Assembly: GCA_024234075.1 (NCBI GenBank)
Contig: JACKOV010000003.1
Span: forward strand, 434,001-498,000
From: Nevskiaceae bacterium
GTDB lineage: Bacteria > Pseudomonadota > Gammaproteobacteria > Steroidobacterales > Steroidobacteraceae
Length of the DNA: 64,000 nt
Reading direction: 5' to 3'
Position 1 is the stretch's first letter; each line of letters starts with the position of its first letter. The notes below the pieces were generated by a model. That model was not told where the DNA came from and did not search any database. It worked only from the letters and a program-made list of their open reading frames with translations. This document shows, in pieces, positions 17,478 through 26,377 of this stretch. Made by a program: the position numbers and the translations under genes.

Positions 17478-18563
17478 ATGCTGTTGTGGCTGGCCAAACA
17501 CCTGTCTGCCGAGATCACGTTCTTCAACGTGTTCTCCTACCTGACGCTGCGCGCGATCCTGGCGGCGACTTCGGCGCTGGCGATCGCGCTGCTGATCGGC
17601 CCGTGGATGATCGCGCGCCTCTCCCGCGGCCAGATCGGCCAGGTGGTCCGCGACGACGGGCCGCAGACCCATCTGCAGAAGGCGGGCACCCCGACCATGG
17701 GCGGGCTGCTGATCCTGGTGGCCATCACGGTGTCGACGCTGCTGTGGGCCGATCTCGGCAACCGCTTCATCTGGGTGGTGCTCGGCGTCACCGTGCTGTT
17801 CGGTGCGGTCGGGTTCGTCGACGACTACCTGAAGCTTATCAAGAAGAATCCGCGCGGCCTGGTGGCACGCTGGAAGTACTTCTGGCAGTCGGTCGGCGGC
17901 CTCGGCGCGGCGCTGCTGCTCTGGTATACCGCCAAGTCGCCCGCCGATACCACGCTCTACCTGCCGTTCTTCAAGTCGTTCGCCTTGCCGCTGGGCTTCC
18001 TGGCCTTCCTGCTGCTGACGTATCTGATGATCGTCGGCATGAGCAATGCCGTGAACCTCACCGACGGCCTTGATGGTCTGGCGATCATGCCGGCGGTGAT
18101 GGTTGCGGCGGCGCTCGGGGTGTTCGCCTACGCTGCGGGCAATGCGGTGTTCGCGCAGTATCTCGGCATCCCGGCGGTGCCGAACGCCGGCGAGCTGCTG
18201 ATTTTCTGTGCGGCGCTCGGCGGTGCGGGTCTCGGCTTTCTCTGGTTCAACGCCTATCCGGCGCAGGTGTTCATGGGCGACATCGGCGCGCTGGCGATCG
18301 GCGCCGCGCTCGGTGCGATCGCGGTGATCGTGCGCCAGGAACTGGTGGTGCTGGTCATGGGCGGGATCTTCGTGCTCGAGACCGCCTCGGTGATCCTGCA
18401 GGTGGCGTCGTTCCGGCTCACCGGCAAACGCATCTTCCGCATGGCGCCGATCCACCATCACTTCGAACTCAAAGGCTGGGCCGAGCCGAAGGTGATCGTG
18501 CGCTTCTGGATCATCACCCTGTTCCTGGTCCTGGCGGGTCTCTCGACCCTGAAGCTGCGATGA
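17478..18563 (+). CDS. mraY: Phospho-MurNAc-pentapeptide transferase MraY
   Basis: Ten-transmembrane enzyme that transfers phospho-MurNAc-pentapeptide to undecaprenyl phosphate, forming lipid I. The 361 residues match E. coli MraY in length. Signatures: GTPTMGGLLI in the first cytoplasmic loop, FVDDYLKLIKKNPRGL, NLTDGLDGLA, and FMGDIGALAIG; the aspartates in these motifs form the Mg-binding site. The C-terminal HHHFELKGWAE is the family histidine motif. It overlaps murD by four bases. Confidence 0.97.
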   Translation: MLLWLAKHLSAEITFFNVFSYLTLRAILAATSALAIALLIGPWMIARLSRGQIGQVVRDDGPQTHLQKAGTPTMGGLLILVAITVSTLLWADLGNRFIWVVLGVTVLFGAVGFVDDYLKLIKKNPRGLVARWKYFWQSVGGLGAALLLWYTAKSPADTTLYLPFFKSFALPLGFLAFLLLTYLMIVGMSNAVNLTDGLDGLAIMPAVMVAAALGVFAYAAGNAVFAQYLGIPAVPNAGELLIFCAALGGAGLGFLWFNAYPAQVFMGDIGALAIGAALGAIAVIVRQELVVLVMGGIFVLETASVILQVASFRLTGKRIFRMAPIHHHFELKGWAEPKVIVRFWIITLFLVLAGLSTLKLR

Positions 18564-19909
18564 GTGCCGCTTCGCCACAGGCCGGCACGGCCGTGATCGT
18601 CGGGCTCGGGCGCAGCGGCGTCTCGGCCGCGCGCCATCTGGTGAGCCGCGGCTGGCGGATCGCCGTGACGGACAGCCGCGCCGAGCCGCCGGGCGTCGCG
18701 GCCTTGCGCCAACTGGCGCCGCAGGCGCCGTTGCGGGTCGGTGGTTTCGACGATTCGCTGCTCGAGGGCGCGACACTGGTGGTCGCCTCGCCGGGCGTCT
18801 CGCTCGATGCGCCGCTGCTGGCGCGAGCCCGCGCACTCGGGCTGGATGTGGTCGGCGACATCGAGTTGTTCGCGCGCGCGACCCGCGGCATTCCGACGAT
18901 CGGCATCACCGGCACCAACGGCAAGAGCACGGTCACCACCCTGGTGGGCCGGATGGCGGTGCGGGCCGGGCGCAAGGTGCGGGTCGGCGGCAATCTCGGG
19001 CCGCCGGCACTGGAACTGCTCGACGAGCCGGGCGAGGTCGATCTTTACGTGCTGGAACTGTCGAGCTTCCAGCTCGAGGCGACGCAGTCCCTCGAACTGG
19101 TCGCCGGCGTGGTGCTGAACGTCACCGCCGATCACCTCGATCGGCATGCCGACATGGGCGCCTACGCCGCCGCCAAGGCGCGGATCTTCGCGCACTGCGG
19201 CACGGCGGTGGTCAACGCCGACGACGAGCGCGTCGCCGCGATGCCGGCGCCGGGGCAGCGGACCCGGCGTTTCAGCTTGCGCGAGGGCGTGCCCGCCGAT
19301 TACTCGATCGCGCTGCGCGCCGGCGAGGGTTGGTTGATGCGCGGCACGCAGCCGCTGTTGCCGCTCGCTGCGCTGAAGCTCGCCGGCCTGCACAATGCCG
19401 CCAATGCGCTGGCCTCGATCGCGCTCGGCGAAGCCGCCGGGCTGCCCATGCCGGCGATGCTCGAGGAGCTGCGCCAGTTCACGGGTCTGCGCCACCGTGT
19501 GCAGCAGGTCGTCGAGATCCGCGGCGTGCGCTACATCGACGACTCCAAGGGCACCAACGTCGGTGCGACTCTGGCGGCGGTCGCCGGGCTCTCGGGCACC
19601 CTGGTGCTGATCGCCGGCGGTGACGGCAAGGGGCAGGATTTCCGGCCGCTGGCGGCGGCGCTGCGCGGCCGGGTGCGGCTCGCGGTGCTGATCGGCCGCG
19701 ACGCGGCGACGATCGAAGCGGCGCTCGGCGATGCCTGCCCGGTGCAGCGGGCCGCGTCGCTCGAAGCGGCGGTGGCTGCTGCCGCAGCGGTGGCCGAGCC
19801 GGGAGATACCGTGCTGCTGTCGCCAGCCTGTGCCAGCCTCGACATGTTCCGCGATTACATCCACCGCGGTGAGGTGTTCGCCGCGGCCGCCCGGAGGCTC
19901 GCCTCGTGA
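18560..19909 (+). CDS. murD: UDP-MurNAc-L-alanine:D-glutamate ligase MurD
   Basis: Adds D-glutamate to UDP-MurNAc-L-Ala in the cytoplasm. The 449-residue protein opens with a Rossmann-like uridine-binding domain (VIVGLGRSGVSAARHL), then the ligase P-loop GITGTNGKSTVTTLV near 115, ELSSFQLEAT, NVTADHLDRH and the C-terminal DDSKGTNVGATLAA and SPACASLDMF. ATG 18560 overlaps the mraY stop by four bases and its stop overlaps the ftsW GTG, so all three are coupled. Confidence 0.96.
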   Translation: MSAASPQAGTAVIVGLGRSGVSAARHLVSRGWRIAVTDSRAEPPGVAALRQLAPQAPLRVGGFDDSLLEGATLVVASPGVSLDAPLLARARALGLDVVGDIELFARATRGIPTIGITGTNGKSTVTTLVGRMAVRAGRKVRVGGNLGPPALELLDEPGEVDLYVLELSSFQLEATQSLELVAGVVLNVTADHLDRHADMGAYAAAKARIFAHCGTAVVNADDERVAAMPAPGQRTRRFSLREGVPADYSIALRAGEGWLMRGTQPLLPLAALKLAGLHNAANALASIALGEAAGLPMPAMLEELRQFTGLRHRVQQVVEIRGVRYIDDSKGTNVGATLAAVAGLSGTLVLIAGGDGKGQDFRPLAAALRGRVRLAVLIGRDAATIEAALGDACPVQRAASLEAAVAAAAAVAEPGDTVLLSPACASLDMFRDYIHRGEVFAAAARRLAS

Positions 19910-21120
19910 GCAGCAGTACGGCACGTTCCGCGGGTCGTTCGAATACCATCCGCCTCGACACGGTGACCATCGCCCTGGTGCTGGCGATCGTGCTGATCGG
20001 CCTGGTGATGGTCACCTCGGCTTCGATCTCGATCTCGACCAAGGAAAGCGGCGATCCGTTCCTCTATCTCGAACGCCAGTTGTTGCTGGCCGCGCTCGGC
20101 ATCGGCGCCGCGGCGGCGGTGTTCTGCGTGCGTACGGCGGTACTGGAGAAGGCGGCCTGGCCGCTGCTGATCGCCGCGGGGGTCATGCTGGTGCTGGTAC
20201 TGGTGCCCGGCATCGGCTACTCGGTCAACGGCAGCCGTCGCTGGCTGCGACTGTTCGGCTTCAACTTCCAGGCGTCGGAACTGGCGCGGGTGCTGGTGCT
20301 GGTGTTCGTCGCCAGCTACGCGGTGCGGCGCGAGCAGGAGTTGCGCACGACCTTCGGCGGCTTGCTGAAGCCGCTGGCCGTGTTGCTGCTGTTCTTCGTG
20401 CTGTTGCTCGCCGAGCCGGATTTCGGCGCTGCGACTGTGTTGTTCGCGACCGGTTTCGGCGTGCTCTACCTGGCCGGTGCACGGCTGCGCGACGTCGCGA
20501 TGCTGCTGATCGCGGCGGTCGCGTTGCTGACCGTGGTGGTGATGAGTGCGAGCTATCGCGTACGCCGCCTGACGGCGTTCCTCGATCCCTGGGCCGATCC
20601 ATTCAACACCGGCTTCCAGCTGACCCAGAGCCTGATCGCGATCGGCCGCGGCGAGTGGTTCGGCGTGGGTCTCGGCGAAAGCGTGCAGAAGCTGTTCTAC
20701 CTGCCCGAAGCGCATACCGATTTCCTGTTCGCGGTGCTGGCCGAGGAATTCGGCCTGATCGGCGTGGTGGTGGTGCTCGGTCTGTTCCTGGCGCTGGTCT
20801 GGCGGGCGTTCTGGATCGCACGCCTGGCCGAAGCGGCCGGCCTGAAATTCGCGTCCTATCTCGCCGCCGGTTTCGGCCTGTGGCTCGGCATCCAGGCGTT
20901 CATCAACATCGGCGTCAACATGGGCGTGCTGCCGACCAAGGGTCTGACGCTGCCGCTGATGAGCTACGGCCGCTCGAGCCTGATCGTCACGCTCGCCTGG
21001 GTCGGCATGCTGCTGCGGGTCTATCACGAGGCGATGCAGCCGGCGCGCGCGCCGGCCGGCGGTGCGGTGCGGCGTTCGATGCTGGCGCGACGCGGCAGCG
21101 ACGCATCGGTGGCGGCCTGA
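19906..21120 (+). CDS. ftsW: Septal peptidoglycan glycosyltransferase FtsW
   Basis: SEDS-family polymerase that builds septal glycan from lipid II with FtsI. The 404 residues have a cytoplasmic tail of about 22 residues followed by ten hydrophobic segments. Family motifs: NGSRRWLRL, FQASELARV (contains the conserved SE), EPDFGAATV with the catalytic-site aspartate, and GLTLPLMSYGRSS near the C terminus. GTG 19906 overlaps murD by four bases. Its stop overlaps the murG ATG by one base. Name chosen over RodA because of the location within dcw. Confidence 0.95.
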   Translation: MSSSTARSAGRSNTIRLDTVTIALVLAIVLIGLVMVTSASISISTKESGDPFLYLERQLLLAALGIGAAAAVFCVRTAVLEKAAWPLLIAAGVMLVLVLVPGIGYSVNGSRRWLRLFGFNFQASELARVLVLVFVASYAVRREQELRTTFGGLLKPLAVLLLFFVLLLAEPDFGAATVLFATGFGVLYLAGARLRDVAMLLIAAVALLTVVVMSASYRVRRLTAFLDPWADPFNTGFQLTQSLIAIGRGEWFGVGLGESVQKLFYLPEAHTDFLFAVLAEEFGLIGVVVVLGLFLALVWRAFWIARLAEAAGLKFASYLAAGFGLWLGIQAFINIGVNMGVLPTKGLTLPLMSYGRSSLIVTLAWVGMLLRVYHEAMQPARAPAGGAVRRSMLARRGSDASVAA

Positions 21121-22196
21121 TGCAGGGACCCATCCTCATCATGGCAGGCGGTACCGGCGGACACGTCTTCCCCGCGCTGGCGCTGGCGCGAGCGTTGCAG
21201 GAGCGTTCCTTCGAGGTCGTCTGGCTCGGCACGCGGCGCGGCATCGAGTCGCGGCTGGTGCCGGCCGCCGGGATCCCGGTCGAGTGGGTCTCGATCGGTG
21301 GCCTGCGCGGCAAAGGCATCGCGACGCTGCTGCTCGCGCCGTTCCGTCTGCTGCGTGCGCTGTGGGAGTCGCTGGCGGTGATGCGCCGCCGTCGCCCGCT
21401 GGTGGTGGTCGGACTCGGCGGCTTCGTCAGCGGCCCGGGCGGCCTCGCGGCCTGGCTGGCCCGTCGCCCGCTGGTGATCCACGAGCAGAATGCCGTCGCC
21501 GGGCTGACCAACCGGTTGCTGGCGCGGTTCGCGCGCGAGGTGCTGGTCGCCTTTCCCGGCGCCTTCGCCGGCCAGCGTGCGACGCGCGAGATCGGCAATC
21601 CGGTGCGGCGCGAGTTCTTCGCCTTGCCGTCTCCCGAGTTGCGCTATGCCGGTCGCAGCGGTCCGTTGCGGCTGTTGGTCGTCGGCGGCAGCCAGGGCGC
21701 GGCCCGCCTCAACACCATCGTGCCGCAGGCGCTGGCCCGGCTGGCACCGCATCTGCCGGTCGAGGTGCGCCATCAGGCCGGCGAGCGCTGGCTCGAGCCT
21801 GCGCGCACGGCCTATGCGACCGCGCGGGTCGCCGCCGAAGTCGTGCCGTTCATCGACGATATCGCGACCGCCTATGCCTGGGCCGATCTGGTCGTCTGCC
21901 GGGCCGGCGCGCTGACCATTTCCGAACTGGCGGCCGCCGGCGTGCCGGCCGTACTGGTGCCATTCCCGGCGGCGGTCGACGATCATCAGACCCGCAATGC
22001 CGGCTTCCTGGTGGCGCAAGGTGCGGCGGTATTGCTGCCGGAGCGCGAGCTGACGCCCGAGCGTCTGGCTGCCGAGATCGCCGCGCTCGACACCGCGCGC
22101 CTGCAGGACATGGCCAGCCGTGCCCGGGCACTCGCCCGACCACACGCCACGGCCGAACTCGTCGACGCCACGCTGGCCGCGGCAGGTGTCGCATGA
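21120..22196 (+). CDS. murG: UDP-GlcNAc:lipid I N-acetylglucosaminyltransferase MurG
   Basis: Peripheral membrane glycosyltransferase (GT28) that converts lipid I to lipid II. The 358 residues start MQGPILIMAGGTGGHVFPAL, with the glycine-rich GGTGGH loop at the N terminus. GLGGFVSGPGG and IHEQNAVAGLTNRLL follow in the N-terminal domain. VVGGSQGA and CRAGALTISELAAAG form the UDP-GlcNAc-binding C-terminal domain. ATG 21120 overlaps the ftsW stop by a single base (TGATG). Its stop overlaps murC. Confidence 0.96.
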   Translation: MQGPILIMAGGTGGHVFPALALARALQERSFEVVWLGTRRGIESRLVPAAGIPVEWVSIGGLRGKGIATLLLAPFRLLRALWESLAVMRRRRPLVVVGLGGFVSGPGGLAAWLARRPLVIHEQNAVAGLTNRLLARFAREVLVAFPGAFAGQRATREIGNPVRREFFALPSPELRYAGRSGPLRLLVVGGSQGAARLNTIVPQALARLAPHLPVEVRHQAGERWLEPARTAYATARVAAEVVPFIDDIATAYAWADLVVCRAGALTISELAAAGVPAVLVPFPAAVDDHQTRNAGFLVAQGAAVLLPERELTPERLAAEIAALDTARLQDMASRARALARPHATAELVDATLAAAGVA

Positions 22197-23629
22197 GCAT
22201 CCGCGACCGCATGCGCCGCATCCACACCATCCACTTCGTCGGCATCGGCGGCAGTGGTATGGGCGGCATCGCCGAGGTGCTGCTGAACCTCGGCTATGCC
22301 GTGCAGGGCACCGACCTGAAGCCGAATGCGGTCACCGCGCGGCTCGCCGGGCTCGGCGCGCGCGTGATCGTCGGTCACGATGCCGCGCATGTGGCGGGTG
22401 CCGACGTGGTGGTGGTGTCGACTGCGGTCTCGAAGGAAAACCCCGAAGTCGCGGCCGCGCTCGAGCGGCGCATCCCGGTGGTGCCGCGGGCGGAGATGCT
22501 CGGTGAGCTGATGCGCTTCCGCTACGCGATCGCGGTCGCCGGCACTCACGGCAAGACCACGACCACCAGCCTGGTCGCGAGCGTGCTGGCCGAGGGCGGC
22601 GAGGACCCTACTTTCGTGATCGGCGGCCGGCTCAAGAGCGCCGGCACCAACGCCCGGCTCGGCGCCGGCCGTTACCTGGTGGCCGAGGCCGACGAGAGCG
22701 ATGCCTCGTTCATGCACCTGCAGCCGATGGTGGCAATCGTCACCAACATCGACAACGATCATCTCGGTACCCACGACGGCGACTTCGGCCGCCTGAAACA
22801 GAGCTTCGTCGATTTCCTGCACAACCTGCCGTTCTACGGCCTGGCGGTGCTGTGCGCCGACGACGAGCAACTGCGCAGCATCCTGCCCAGCGTCGGCCGC
22901 CCGGTCGTGACCTATGGCATCGAGGAGGGCGCCGATCTGCGCGCCGTCGACATCGAGCGGCGCGGCTTGCAGAGCGCGTTCAACGTGCTGCGCCCCGGCC
23001 ATGCCGCACCGTTGCCGGTGGTCGTCAATCTGCCGGGCCGCCACAACGTGCTGAACGCGCTGGCCGCAATCGCGGTGGCGACCGAACTCGGCATCGAGGA
23101 TGCCGCGATCCAGCGTGCGCTCGCCCGCTTCCAGGGCGTCGAGCGACGCCTGCAGTTCGTCGGCAGCGTGCCGGCCGGCGATACCGATGTCGCGATCGTC
23201 GACGATTACGGCCATCACCCGACCGAGATCGCCGCGACCCTGGAGGCGGTGCGCCAGGGCTACGCCGGCCGACGCGTGGTGCTCGCCTTCCAGCCGCATC
23301 GCTACACCCGCACCCGCGACCTGCTCGACGACTTCGCCCAGGTGCTCTCCGGCGCCGATGCCCTGCTCGTGACCGAGATCTATGCCGCCGGCGAGGCGCC
23401 GATCGCCGGTGCCGACGGTCGCGCGATCTGCCGCGCGGTCCGCAGCCGCGGCCATGTCGAACCGGTGTTCGTGTCCAAGGTCGAGGAGCTCGCGGCGGCG
23501 CTGCGCGATCTGCTGCGGCCGGGCGACGTGGTGCTGGCGATGGGTGCCGGCAACATCAGCACCGTGGCACACGAACTGCCGGCGCAGCTCGCCGCGCTCG
23601 GCGGTGTCACCGGTGGGGCAAGCGCATGA
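22193..23629 (+). CDS. murC: UDP-MurNAc:L-alanine ligase MurC
   Basis: First amino-acid ligase of the Mur pathway. The 478 residues carry HFVGIGGSGMGGIAEVL at the N terminus, the P-loop AGTHGKTTTTSL near 115, EADESDASFMHL, NIDNDHLGTHDGD, and DYGHHPTEIAATL in the C-terminal domain, all MurC-specific. The ATG overlaps the murG stop by four bases, and the stop overlaps murB by four. The same open frame extends upstream through murG but is noncoding there. Confidence 0.97.
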   Translation: MSIRDRMRRIHTIHFVGIGGSGMGGIAEVLLNLGYAVQGTDLKPNAVTARLAGLGARVIVGHDAAHVAGADVVVVSTAVSKENPEVAAALERRIPVVPRAEMLGELMRFRYAIAVAGTHGKTTTTSLVASVLAEGGEDPTFVIGGRLKSAGTNARLGAGRYLVAEADESDASFMHLQPMVAIVTNIDNDHLGTHDGDFGRLKQSFVDFLHNLPFYGLAVLCADDEQLRSILPSVGRPVVTYGIEEGADLRAVDIERRGLQSAFNVLRPGHAAPLPVVVNLPGRHNVLNALAAIAVATELGIEDAAIQRALARFQGVERRLQFVGSVPAGDTDVAIVDDYGHHPTEIAATLEAVRQGYAGRRVVLAFQPHRYTRTRDLLDDFAQVLSGADALLVTEIYAAGEAPIAGADGRAICRAVRSRGHVEPVFVSKVEELAAALRDLLRPGDVVLAMGAGNISTVAHELPAQLAALGGVTGGASA

Positions 23630-24537
23630 GTGCCGCCGCCGTCGGCCGCGCGTTCGATGCCCGCTTCGCCGGGCGGCTGCGACGCAGCGAGCCCATGTCG
23701 CGCCACACCTCCTGGCATGTGGGCGGGCCGGCCGACTGGTATTTCGAGCCGCGCGATCGCACCGATCTGGCCGAGTTCCTGCACGAGCTGCCGCGCGAGC
23801 TGCCGCTGTGGTGGGTCGGTCTCGGCAGCAACCTGCTGGTGCGCGACGGTGGCCTGCGCGGCGCCGTGATTGTCCTGCATGGCACGTTCGAACGCCTCGA
23901 GCGTCTCGCCGACGGCGACGTGCATTGCGACGCCGGCGTGCCCTGCGCCCGTCTCGCCCGGCAGTGCCTGCGCTGGGGCATCGGTCCGGCCGACTTCTTC
24001 GCCGGCATCCCCGGCACGTTCGGCGGTGCGTTGGCGATGAACGCGGGGGCTTTCGGCGGCGAGACCTGGCCGCACGTGGCTGAGGTCGAGGTCATCGGTC
24101 GCGACGGTACGATCCGCAACCGTGCCGCCGGCGAGTACCGGATCGCCTATCGGCAATGCCTGCCGCCGGTCGCGCACGAGGGATTTCTGGCGGCGCGGCT
24201 GCGCTTCGGCCCGCGCAGCGAGGCCGACGACGCGCCGATCCGCGCCATGCTCGAGCGGCGCCGTGCGACCCAGCCGATCGGCGCCTGGAGCTGCGGCTCG
24301 GTGTTCACCAATCCGCCCGGCGATCACGCCGCGCGGCTGATCGAAGCCGCCGGCCTCAAGGGCCGGACCGTCGGCGGAGCCCGCGTCTCGCCCAAACACG
24401 CCAATTTCATCATCAACGAAGGTACGGCAACCGCAGCCGACCTCGAGACCTTGATCACACAGGTACAACAGACCGTGGAAGCGAAGTTCGGCATCCGTCT
24501 CGTCCCCGAAGTCCGCATCGTCGGGGAGGCTGCCTGA
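23626..24537 (+). CDS. murB: UDP-N-acetylenolpyruvylglucosamine reductase MurB (type II)
   Basis: FAD- and NADPH-dependent enzyme that reduces the MurA product to UDP-MurNAc. At 303 residues it is the short, type II form rather than the roughly 340-residue type I form of E. coli. The FAD domain shows HTSWHVGGPADW and LGSNLLVRDGG; FAGIPGTFGGALAMNAGA and YRIAYR follow. The proton donor serine sits in SCGSVFTNPPGDHA. An ATGA overlap joins it to murC, and one base overlaps ddl. The type II enzyme in a gammaproteobacterial dcw cluster is known from several lineages. Confidence 0.95.
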   Translation: MSAAAVGRAFDARFAGRLRRSEPMSRHTSWHVGGPADWYFEPRDRTDLAEFLHELPRELPLWWVGLGSNLLVRDGGLRGAVIVLHGTFERLERLADGDVHCDAGVPCARLARQCLRWGIGPADFFAGIPGTFGGALAMNAGAFGGETWPHVAEVEVIGRDGTIRNRAAGEYRIAYRQCLPPVAHEGFLAARLRFGPRSEADDAPIRAMLERRRATQPIGAWSCGSVFTNPPGDHAARLIEAAGLKGRTVGGARVSPKHANFIINEGTATAADLETLITQVQQTVEAKFGIRLVPEVRIVGEAA

Positions 24538-25517
24538 TGCGCCTGCGCCTCGATCGCTCGTTGGCTCGCGAGGCCGGCACCCCGGCGGAGTTCGGCAAGG
24601 TCGCGGTGTTGCTCGGCGGCAGTTCGACCGAGCGCGAGATCTCGCTGCTCTCGGGCAATGCCGTGCTGGCGGCACTGCGTCGCCGCGGGGTCGACGCCCA
24701 TCCGTTCGATCCGGCGGCGACGCCGCTGCTCGAGTTGCCGCGCGCCGGCTTCGACCGTGCGTTCATCGTGCTGCACGGCCCCGGCGGCGAGGACGGCACG
24801 GTGCAGGGGGCACTCGAATGCCTCGGCCTGCCGTACACCGGCTGCGGCGTGCTCGGCTCGGCGGTCTGCATGGACAAGCTGCGCACCAAACGTCTTGCGG
24901 CGGCAGTCGGCATCGCCACCGCCGAAGTGGTGGTGCTCGAAGGGCCGCAGGATTTCGAACTCGCCGTGGCGAAGCTCGGCCTGCCGATGATCGTCAAGCC
25001 CGCGACCCAGGGCTCTTCGGTCGGCATGAGCAAGGTGGAGCGTGCCGCCGATCTGCCACAGGCCTGGGCGGCCGCCGCGGCCACCGACGACACGGTGTTC
25101 GCGGAGCCCTGGATCACCGGCGGCGAGTACACCGTCGCCATCCTCAAGGGCCAGGCGCTGCCGTCGATCCGCATCGAGACCCCGGGTACCTTCTACGACT
25201 ACCAGGCGAAGTACTTTCGCGACGACACGCGCTACTTCTGCCCGTCCGGTCTGTCCGCCGAGGCCGAGGCGCATCTGGCGGCACTGGCCCGCGGCGCGTT
25301 CGCCGCGGCTGGCGCCTTCGGCTGGGGCCGGGTCGATTTCATGATGGACCAGACGGGTCGGCCGTTGCTGCTGGAGATCAACACCGTGCCCGGCATGACC
25401 GATCACAGCCTGGTGCCGATGGCGGCCCGCGCCACCGGCATCGATTTCGACACCCTGTGCTGGCGCGTGCTCGAGACCAGTTTCGAGCGTGTAGCGCTCG
25501 CCGTGCCCGGTAACTGA
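24537..25517 (+). CDS. ddl: D-alanine:D-alanine ligase
   Basis: ATP-grasp enzyme making the D-Ala-D-Ala dipeptide used by MurF. The 326 residues include a 20-residue N-terminal extension before the core VAVLLGGSSTEREISL. HGPGGEDGTVQGALE, YTGCGVLGSAVCMDK, IVKPATQGSSVGM and LLEINTVPGMTDHSLVP give the ATP, Mg and D-Ala sites. ATG 24537 overlaps murB by one base. An alternative later start is conceivable, but none is preceded by a better ribosome-binding site. Corresponds to ddlB of E. coli by position. Confidence 0.95.
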   Translation: MRLRLDRSLAREAGTPAEFGKVAVLLGGSSTEREISLLSGNAVLAALRRRGVDAHPFDPAATPLLELPRAGFDRAFIVLHGPGGEDGTVQGALECLGLPYTGCGVLGSAVCMDKLRTKRLAAAVGIATAEVVVLEGPQDFELAVAKLGLPMIVKPATQGSSVGMSKVERAADLPQAWAAAAATDDTVFAEPWITGGEYTVAILKGQALPSIRIETPGTFYDYQAKYFRDDTRYFCPSGLSAEAEAHLAALARGAFAAAGAFGWGRVDFMMDQTGRPLLLEINTVPGMTDHSLVPMAARATGIDFDTLCWRVLETSFERVALAVPGN

Positions 25518-25533
25518 GCCAAGGACTCTGGAC

Positions 25534-26358
25534 ATGAGCCTGTTCGGACCACGCAAGCCGAAGAATCGCCGCAAGCAGGACGGCGAGCCGCGCTGGCGCC
25601 TGCCGGCGATCGACTGGCGGCGGGTCGCGACCTCGATGCTCGGCGCCGCGATCCTCGGCGGCGGCATTGCCGCGGTGGCCTGGGCGCTGGATCAGCCGAT
25701 CCAGCGGGTGGCCGTGCAGGGTCTGTTCCAGCGCGTCTCGCCGCTGGATGTCGAGCAGGCGGTCAAGGCGCGGCTGCAGGGCGCGGGCCTGGTCTCGGTC
25801 GATCTCGCGGCCGTGCAGCGCGAGATCGAGAATCTGCCCTGGGTCGACACGGCCAGCGTGCAGCGGGCTTGGCCGCGGGGTCTGCAGGTCGTGGTCATCG
25901 AGCAGGTCGCGGCGGCGCGCTGGGGCGCGAACGGGATCCTGAACGCCCGCGGCGAATTGTTCGCCAGCGAGAGCCGGCACATTCCCGCCGAGTTGCCGCG
26001 TCTGGCCGGTCCGCCCGGCACCGAGCAGCAGGTCGCGCAGCGCTACTTCGGGATCCAGGGCCGCCTGGTCGAGGCGGGCATGCGGATCGTCGCGCTGCAG
26101 CTCGATGCCCGCGGCGCCTGGCAGATCGTGCTCGACAACGGCGTGCAGATCCGGCTCGGCCGGCGTCAGGTCGACGAGCGCTTCGAACGCTTCGTCACGG
26201 CCGCATTGCGCCTGGTGGCGCAGCGCGCCCATGACATCGATTACGTGGATATGCGCTACACCAACGGCTTCGCGGTCGGCTGGAAGGGCGGGGCGGGCGG
26301 CACGGCACGCGTGGCGGATGGATCGATGCGCGACGACGAGGAATTCGTCGGCGCCTGA
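25534..26358 (+). CDS. ftsQ: Cell division protein FtsQ
   Basis: Bitopic scaffold of the divisome that binds FtsL and FtsB. The 274 residues have a basic cytoplasmic tail (1-30), one transmembrane helix at about 32-54 and a POTRA domain starting near PIQRVAVQGLFQRVSP. A beta domain follows, with GLQVVVIEQVAAARWG and, near the C terminus, IDYVDMRYTNGFAVGWK, which is the conserved end of FtsQ. It starts 16 bases after ddl and ends 19 bases before ftsA. Confidence 0.94.
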   Translation: MSLFGPRKPKNRRKQDGEPRWRLPAIDWRRVATSMLGAAILGGGIAAVAWALDQPIQRVAVQGLFQRVSPLDVEQAVKARLQGAGLVSVDLAAVQREIENLPWVDTASVQRAWPRGLQVVVIEQVAAARWGANGILNARGELFASESRHIPAELPRLAGPPGTEQQVAQRYFGIQGRLVEAGMRIVALQLDARGAWQIVLDNGVQIRLGRRQVDERFERFVTAALRLVAQRAHDIDYVDMRYTNGFAVGWKGGAGGTARVADGSMRDDEEFVGA

Positions 26359-26377
26359 GGGAGTTGCAACAAGTTTC

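Noticed and set aside
16800..18836. Long minus-strand frame opposite murF and mraY
   Set aside because: Arg/His/Gln-rich composition without motifs; the plus strand encodes complete MurF and MraY.
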